The notes under the pieces were generated by a model that worked only from the letters and a program-made list of their open reading frames with translations, did not search any database and was not told the DNA's origin. Of a stretch of DNA of 9,928 bases, positions 6,749 to 9,928 are shown piece by piece. How positions within the stretch are numbered: the first letter of the stretch is position 1; every line of letters starts with the position of its first letter. This DNA is from UBA9214 sp964443845 (GTDB taxonomy: Bacteria; Pseudomonadota; Gammaproteobacteria; UBA9214). The position numbers and the translations under genes are program-made. The stretch lies in contig CAYUFA010000087.1 in assembly GCA_964443845.1 (NCBI GenBank), positions 1 through 9,928 on the forward strand. Reading direction: 5' to 3'.

Positions 6749-8452
6749 TCAGTGCTGCACCTGCGCGGCACCGATACCACGCGGGTCGCTGGCGGCATAG
6801 GTCCGGTGCGTGCGGCGGTCATACCAGATCGCCTGCATGTTGCCCCAGGTATCCTGATGGGCCTGCAGCGAATAGCCGCGTGCGCGCAGCTTCCGCACCG
6901 TGTCGGCGTCGAAGGCCTGCTGCTCGTACTGCACCACGTCCGGCAGGTACTGATGATGGAAACGCGGCTCGCGCACCCAGGACTCCGGCAGGCCGCCATC
7001 GGCGATGTTCAGCACGGCCAGCAGCACCATGGTGATGATGCGACTGCCGCCCGGCGTGCCGAGGATGGCAAAGCCGTGGTCGGTCTCGACGAAGGTCGGC
7101 GTCATGCTCGACAGGGGGCGCTTGCCCGGCGCAATCGCATTGGCGTCGGCGCCGACCAGCCCGTAGACGTTCGGCACACCCGGCTTGGCGGAAAAATCGT
7201 CCATCTCGTCGTTCAGCAATACCCCGGTACCCGGCGCGACCACGCCGGCGCCGAACGGGTAGTTGATGGTCACCGTGGCCGCGACCCGGTTGCCCGCACT
7301 GTCCAGGATGGAGTAATGCGTGGTGTCATCGCCATCGTCATGCAGGGTGTGGCCGGGTAGCGCCGCGCTGGGCGTGGCACGCCGCGGATCGATGCTCAGT
7401 GCCATGCGCTCCGCATGCTCCCGGCTCACCAGGCGTGCCACCGGCACGTTGACGAAATCGCTGTCCCCCAGGTATTCGGCACGGTCGCGATACGCGCGGC
7501 GCATGGCCTCGACGATGTAATGCACCCGATCCACCCGTGTCATCGCCGGAAGGTCGAAGCCGGACAGGATGTTGAGCATCTCGGACAACACCACGCCCCC
7601 GGACGAGGGCGGTGGCACCGTGATGATGTTCATGCCCCGGTAGCTGGCACGGATCGGCACGCGCTCGACCACCGCGTAGTCCCGCAGATCATCGAGCGTC
7701 CACAGGCCGCCGGCCGCACGCACCCCGTCCACCAGCCGCTGCGCCAGCGGGCCGCTGTAGAACCCCTGCCTGCCCTGCCGGGCCAGGGCCTCGAGGGTTG
7801 CGGCGAGATCGGTCTGCACCAGCGCTTGGCCGGCTGCGGGAACGGCACCCCGGTCCAGGAAGATCGTGCGCGCGGCGGCGTCACGCTGCAGCACCGCCCG
7901 CCGGAACCGCGCCAGCCTGCGGTAACGGGCATCGACCGGGAATCCCTTGCGTGCCAGCCGGATCGCCGGCGCCAGCGACTGCGCCAGCGGCAGCCGCCCG
8001 TAGCGGGTGGCAATGTGTGCGAGCGCGGCCGGCACGCCGGGGATCGCTGCAGCCAGCGCACCGTTGACCGACAGACCCGGCACCACGTCGCCATGATCGT
8101 CCAGGTACATGTCGCGGGTGGCCGCACCGGGCGCCTTCTCGCGCGCGTCCACCACGACGTCCTGGTCACCGGACGCACGGTGCAGCAACCAGAACCCGCC
8201 GCCGCCCAGTCCCGAACTGTAGGGCTCCACGACGGCCAGCGCGGCACTGACGGCTACCGCGGCATCGAAAGCATTGCCGCCGGCCGCGAGAATCTCCATG
8301 CCGGCCTGCGTGGCGAGCGGATGCGCGCTGGCGACCGCGGCGGAATAGCGCTGCGGCGCCACCTCGCGGCCGTTGCAGGCGGTGCACAGCACCAACAGCA
8401 ACAAGGCCCCGAGCAGGGGCCTTGCGGCACGGCAGGCGGGTAACCGCTTCAT
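6749..8452 (-). CDS. ggt: Gamma-glutamyltransferase (periplasmic, glutathione hydrolase)
   Basis: GGT cleaves or transfers the gamma-glutamyl group of glutathione in the periplasm. It is made as one chain that cuts itself into large and small subunits. In the 567-residue product, processing is expected before Thr377 in the DDTTHYS motif, giving a small subunit that starts with the catalytic threonine. Arg104 (DAREKAP) should hold the substrate carboxylate. NDEMDDFSAKPGVPNVYG (414-431), PLSSM (446-450) and TPGGSR (466-471) match the active-site loops of the E. coli enzyme. The N-terminus is a Sec signal (KR, then hydrophobic 12-24) ending LCTACN, which resembles but does not fully fit a lipobox, so lipid attachment at Cys26 is possible. 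The start is set by GGAAG at 8458-8462 and a four-base ATGA overlap with the ferredoxin stop, implying coupled translation. The gene is full length with all key residues. Confidence 0.96.
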   Translation of the reverse strand: MKRLPACRAARPLLGALLLLVLCTACNGREVAPQRYSAAVASAHPLATQAGMEILAAGGNAFDAAVAVSAALAVVEPYSSGLGGGGFWLLHRASGDQDVVVDAREKAPGAATRDMYLDDHGDVVPGLSVNGALAAAIPGVPAALAHIATRYGRLPLAQSLAPAIRLARKGFPVDARYRRLARFRRAVLQRDAAARTIFLDRGAVPAAGQALVQTDLAATLEALARQGRQGFYSGPLAQRLVDGVRAAGGLWTLDDLRDYAVVERVPIRASYRGMNIITVPPPSSGGVVLSEMLNILSGFDLPAMTRVDRVHYIVEAMRRAYRDRAEYLGDSDFVNVPVARLVSREHAERMALSIDPRRATPSAALPGHTLHDDGDDTTHYSILDSAGNRVAATVTINYPFGAGVVAPGTGVLLNDEMDDFSAKPGVPNVYGLVGADANAIAPGKRPLSSMTPTFVETDHGFAILGTPGGSRIITMVLLAVLNIADGGLPESWVREPRFHHQYLPDVVQYEQQAFDADTVRKLRARGYSLQAHQDTWGNMQAIWYDRRTHRTYAASDPRGIGAAQVQH

Positions 8453-8706
8453 CCGGTCTTCCGGGACATCAGCCCCTCATACTTGCTTTGCAGCTGTTCC
8501 GGGCTTTCCTGGTGATCGGGATTGACCACGATGCACTCCACCGGGCACACCTCGACGCACTGCGACACCTCGTGATGTCCGACACATTCGGTACAGAGTG
8601 CCGGGTCGATCTCGTAGATCTCCTCTCCCTGGTAGATGGCCTCGTTCGGGCACTCGGGCTCGCAGACGTCGCAGTTGATACATTCGTCGGTAATCATTAA
8701 TGCCAT
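8449..8706 (-). CDS. fdx: 2[4Fe-4S] ferredoxin, Allochromatium (Alvin)/YfhL type
   Basis: This 85-residue cytoplasmic electron carrier has two cubane clusters. Cluster ligands are visible as Cys9, Cys12, Cys15 and Cys19-Pro, then Cys38, Cys41, Cys50 and Cys54-Pro. The eight-residue gap between Cys41 and Cys50 and the helical C-terminal tail (about 67-80) are diagnostic of the Alvin family, known for very low and unequal cluster potentials. A ninth cysteine, Cys58, corresponds to the extra non-ligand cysteine of the A. vinosum protein. The N-terminus ALMITDECINCDVCEPECPN matches that protein as I recall it, which fixes the start at 8706. The Shine-Dalgarno is weak (GGAT, 8715-8718). The gene follows coaD after a gap filled by a large palindrome and overlaps ggt by four bases. 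Its redox partner cannot be told from context. Confidence 0.97.
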   Translation of the reverse strand: MALMITDECINCDVCEPECPNEAIYQGEEIYEIDPALCTECVGHHEVSQCVEVCPVECIVVNPDHQESPEQLQSKYEGLMSRKTG

Positions 8707-8733
8707 TGTTAACTATCCAGTCAAAGTCGATAC

Positions 8734-8783
8734 GGGGACAGTTCACTTGATTGCCCGACTGGGCAATCAAGTGAACTGTCCCC
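8734..8783. repeat. Perfect palindrome, 23-bp arms, GGGGACAG family repeat
   Basis: Arms at 8734-8756 and 8761-8783 are exact reverse complements (left arm GGGGACAGTTCACTTG then ATTGCCC) around a four-base loop GACT. It sits between the ferredoxin start and the coaD stop (8790), and RNA from either strand would fold into a long stem. There is no U-run on the coaD side, so it is not a classic terminator, though it could stabilise or attenuate the coaD transcript. The same core recurs at 9289-9311 and, inverted, at 9540-9561. Confidence 0.95.
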
Positions 8784-8789
8784 AAAAGA

Positions 8790-9266
8790 CTAATTGATCA
8801 GGTCCCGCAATGCAGCCACAACTTTTCCATGGACAAACGGGGTGACGTCGCCACCGAGTGCGGCGATCTCGCGGACCAGGCTGGAGGAGATGTAAGCGTA
8901 CTTTTCCGCCGGGGTCAGGAACACGGTCTCGACCTGCGGCGCAAGGTGCCGGTTCATGCCGGCGAGCTGGAACTCGTACTCGAAATCGGACACCGCGCGC
9001 AGTCCGCGCAGAATGATACCGGCATCGCGCTGGCGCACGAAGTCCACCAGCAGGTTGTCGAAACTGCACACCTCGACATTGTCCAGGTGTGCCAGCACGT
9101 CCTGTGCCAGTTGCACGCGCCGCTCCACCGGAAACGCCGTAGCCTTGCCGGGGTTCACGGCGATCGCGACGATGACCCGGTGAAACAGCCGCGCCGCCCG
9201 CTCCACGAGGTCGGTATGACCATTGGTAATGGGGTCGAATGTGCCGGGGTAGACAACGCTGTCCAT
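8790..9266 (-). CDS. coaD: Phosphopantetheine adenylyltransferase (CoaD)
   Basis: CoaD catalyses the fourth step of coenzyme A synthesis: ATP plus 4'-phosphopantetheine gives dephospho-CoA and pyrophosphate, in the cytoplasm as a hexamer. The 158-residue length is normal. The nucleotidyltransferase motif TFDPITNGH spans 9-17, with Thr9 and His17 contacting ATP phosphates. Lys41 (NPGKA), Arg87 and Arg90 in LRGLRAVSDFEYE (86-98) and the ISSSLVRE motif (126-133) complete the active site. The frame stays open upstream to 9410, but that extension is repeat sequence, and the family starts at MDSVVYPGTF, so ATG 9266 is correct. No Shine-Dalgarno precedes it. A perfect TATAAT lies six bases upstream, suggesting a leaderless message. 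The downstream gene is the Alvin-type ferredoxin, an arrangement also seen in Pseudomonas. Confidence 0.97.
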   Translation of the reverse strand: MDSVVYPGTFDPITNGHTDLVERAARLFHRVIVAIAVNPGKATAFPVERRVQLAQDVLAHLDNVEVCSFDNLLVDFVRQRDAGIILRGLRAVSDFEYEFQLAGMNRHLAPQVETVFLTPAEKYAYISSSLVREIAALGGDVTPFVHGKVVAALRDLIN

Positions 9267-9272
9267 GTGGTG

Positions 9273-9301
9273 ATTATAAGGGCAAATCGGGGACAGTTTA
9301 C
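9273..9301 (-). promoter_or_regulatory. Candidate coaD promoter with perfect -10 box
   Basis: On the minus strand TATAAT (9278-9273) is followed by six bases and then the coaD ATG, so canonical spacing puts +1 on the A of the start codon. The -35 region falls inside the GGGGACAG repeat: GTAAAC at 9301-9296 with a 17-base spacer, or TAAACT at 9300-9295 with 16. Both are weak. The -10 is convincing; promoter function is inferred. Confidence 0.5.
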
Positions 9302-9311
9302 TTAATTGCCC
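9289..9311 (+). repeat. GGGGACAG-family repeat, forward copy
   Basis: This 23-base copy matches the left arm of the 8734-8783 palindrome at 21 of 23 positions (differences C to T and G to A). It is also framed by a nine-base inverted repeat, CAAATCGGG (9283-9291) and CCCGATTTG (9309-9317). It forms the left boundary of a 273-bp inverted-repeat-bounded segment. Confidence 0.85.
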
Positions 9312-9344
9312 GATTTGTAATTGGTTTGCAATCACTGCTGTCCC

Positions 9345-9417
9345 ACAAACCCCCTCCCTCTCCGGGACGCCTGCATCCCTGTCGGCGTCCCTCCGGGAGC
9401 AGGGATGCAAGGTTTGT
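9345..9417. repeat. Interleaved inverted repeats within the inner insertion
   Basis: Three inverted pairs are packed here. ACAAACC (9345-9351) pairs with GGTTTGT (9411-9417). GGGACGCC (9364-9371) pairs with GGCGTCCC (9384-9391). TGCATCCCTG (9372-9381) pairs with CAGGGATGCA (9400-9409). The second and third pairs interleave (A-B-A'-B'), so they are either mutually exclusive hairpins or a pseudoknot. CTCCGGGA is also repeated directly at 9360-9367 and 9391-9398. Confidence 0.75.
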
Positions 9418-9489
9418 ACAGCCGGTGTCGAATTTCATGACCTGGCCTGGCGAATCACCTGCAAGGCTGTGCATGGTGAAAGACTGACT

Positions 9490-9506
9490 GACAGTTCAAC
9501 GGATTG
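9490..9506 (+). repeat. Degenerate GGGGACAG-family copy
   Basis: GACAGTTCAACGGATTG matches 14 of 17 positions of the corresponding part of the palindrome arm at 8734-8756 (mismatches are three adjacent bases). It is followed by GGGACAG at 9511-9517. It looks like a decayed further copy, closer to the palindrome version than to the 9289 copy. Confidence 0.5.
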
Positions 9507-9539
9507 ATATGGGACAGTCGTGGTTTGCAATGTTTTCTC

Positions 9540-9561
9540 GGCAATTGAGTAAACTGTCCCC
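9540..9561 (-). repeat. GGGGACAG-family repeat, reverse copy
   Basis: Read on the minus strand this is GGGGACAGTTTACTC then AATTGCC, differing from the forward copy at 9289 by one base in 22. It lies just beyond the groEL terminator and forms the right boundary of the 273-bp candidate element. Confidence 0.85.
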
Positions 9562-9568
9562 GGAAGAG

Positions 9569-9598
9569 AAAAAAGCCCCGCTGTCGCCAGCGGGGCTT
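9569..9598 (-). terminator. Intrinsic terminator of groEL
   Basis: On the minus strand an exact 11-bp stem AAGCCCCGCTG/CAGCGGGGCTT (9598-9588 with 9583-9573) closes a GCGA tetraloop and runs into six U residues (9574-9569). It begins 25 bases after the groEL stop codon. This is a textbook Rho-independent terminator and should insulate coaD from the groEL transcript. Confidence 0.95.
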
Positions 9599-9623
9599 CG
9601 GTTTGCTGCGGACAGCGGCCGGT

Positions 9624-9928
9624 TTACATCATGCCGCCCATGCCACCCATACCGCCCATGCCGCCCATGTCCGGAGCCGGCGGGGCATCCTTCTTCGGCG
9701 CCTCGGCGACCATCGCCTCGGTGGTGATGATCAGACCGGAGACGGATGCCGCATTCTGCAGGGCGGAACGCGTCACCTTGGCCGGATCGAGAATACCCAT
9801 GTCGATCATGTCACCGTACTCGCCGGTCGCGGCGTTGTAGCCGTAGTTGCCCTTGTTGCTGGCCACTGCGTTCAGGATCACGGACGGCTCGTCACCGGCG
9901 TTCTTGCAGATCTGGCGCAGCGGCTCTT
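9624..9928 (-). CDS. groL: Chaperonin GroEL, C-terminal 100 residues (partial)
   Basis: GroEL is the ATP-driven double-ring folding chaperone that works with GroES. Only the last 100 residues lie in the window, and the gene runs off the right edge. The equatorial-domain signature NYGYNAATGEYGDMIDMGIL, then DPAKVTRSALQNAASVSGLI, is nearly invariant in GroEL. The tail after APPAPD is the flexible GGM repeat (MGGMGGMGGMGGMM) that lines the chamber floor. The TAA stop is at 9624-9626 and is followed by a strong terminator. The tail follows the usual proteobacterial pattern, so this looks like the ordinary housekeeping copy; groES is expected beyond the right edge. Confidence 0.98.
   Translation of the reverse strand, partial: EPLRQICKNAGDEPSVILNAVASNKGNYGYNAATGEYGDMIDMGILDPAKVTRSALQNAASVSGLIITTEAMVAEAPKKDAPPAPDMGGMGGMGGMGGMM

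Larger units (their letters stand above)
9322..9531. repeat. Direct repeat TGGTTTGCAAT flanking an inner 188-bp segment
   Basis: TGGTTTGCAAT occurs at 9322-9332 and again, identical and in the same orientation, at 9521-9531. The 188 bases between them begin CACTGCTGTCCCA and end TGGGACAGTCG, so the inner segment carries short inverted ends just inside an 11-bp direct repeat. That is the expected structure of an insertion with a target duplication, nested in the outer repeat. Confidence 0.6.
9289..9561. mobile_element. Candidate MITE-like element with inverted GGGGACAG termini
   Basis: The segment between coaD and groEL is bounded by opposed copies of the repeat. The forward copy at 9289-9311 and the reverse copy at 9540-9561 match at 21 of 22 terminal positions. 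Further inward a second inverted pair occurs, CTGTCCCA at 9338-9345 and TGGGACAG at 9510-9517. The inside codes for nothing convincing and is less GC-rich than the flanking genes. No transposase gene is present and no target-site duplication is clear at the outer ends (AATC before, GGAA after), so any movement would have depended on an enzyme encoded elsewhere. Similar GGGGACAGTTTACTT sequences are, from memory, frequent interspersed repeats in proteobacteria near IS200-like/REP-associated transposases. This covers most of the 357-base gap between coaD and groEL. Confidence 0.45.

Noticed and set aside
7415..8443. Plus-strand open frame (342 codons) opposite ggt
   Set aside because: It is antisense to a full-length GGT with all catalytic residues; the product is His/Arg/Gly-rich with no domain.
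8734..8783. The palindrome as a Rho-independent terminator of coaD
   Set aside because: No U-run follows the stem on the minus strand, the stem is far longer than usual, and the same sequence recurs elsewhere, so it is better described as a repeat.
9267..9410. Upstream extension of coaD to an earlier in-frame start at 9410
   Set aside because: The added 48 residues come from repeat sequence and do not belong to the CoaD family, which begins at MDSVVYPGTF.
9239..9487. Plus-strand 82-codon open frame across the repeat region
   Set aside because: It consists of translated repeats and has no neighbour-like codon use or ribosome-binding site.
8734..9561. CRISPR-like array
   Set aside because: The repeat copies are in both orientations, irregularly spaced and partly fused as a palindrome; there are no regular spacers or cas genes.
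9631..9672. Short tandem repeat (CCGCCCATG-type units)
   Set aside because: It is simply the coding sequence of the GroEL GGM tail.

Overview
The window is a GC-rich stretch of proteobacterial chromosome, most likely from a gammaproteobacterium near the purple sulfur bacteria and sulfur oxidisers (Chromatiales-like). The 85-residue ferredoxin has the Allochromatium vinosum ('Alvin') layout and a near-identical N-terminus. From memory, the order coaD–ferredoxin–ggt with mutM close by matches the Pseudomonas aeruginosa PA0363–PA0357 neighbourhood. GroEL ends in a proteobacterial GGM tail. No tRNA, rRNA, CRISPR array or phage gene is visible.

Layout. Positions 99-4026 (+) are a tightly coupled four-gene unit: an ABC ATPase (GldA type), a six-helix ABC-2 permease (GldF/NosY type), a membrane-anchored GldG-like auxiliary protein and a DUF4340 protein. 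Together they look like one envelope complex of unknown substrate. Next comes mutM (4099-4914, +), then a secreted protein of unknown function (about 5013-5426), a 75-residue unknown protein (5446-5673) and a SAM-dependent methyltransferase (5817-6665), all on +. Convergent to these, on the minus strand, lie ggt (6749-8452), the ferredoxin (8449-8706), coaD (8790-9266) and the 3' end of groEL (9624-9928), which closes with a strong intrinsic terminator.

The coding content is mostly housekeeping. The unusual part is 8734-8783 and 9289-9561, where a short GGGGACAG-type repeat recurs. It forms a perfect 23-bp-arm palindrome between coaD and the ferredoxin. It also forms two opposed copies that bound a 273-bp AT-richer segment between coaD and groEL. 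That segment appears to hold a second, nested insertion flanked by an 11-bp direct repeat and containing interleaved inverted repeats. The outer repeat also overlaps the likely coaD promoter, whose perfect TATAAT box is placed so that transcription would start at the ATG (leaderless mRNA). Two other interspersed-repeat hairpins lie at 6-36 and 6690-6723.

How the genes work together: the ABC/GldG/DUF4340 unit should act at the inner membrane and periplasm. MutM repairs oxidised guanine. CoaD makes dephospho-CoA, the ferredoxin carries low-potential electrons, and GGT hydrolyses glutathione in the periplasm. The two small unknown genes and the methyltransferase look like accessory genes lying between mutM and ggt.
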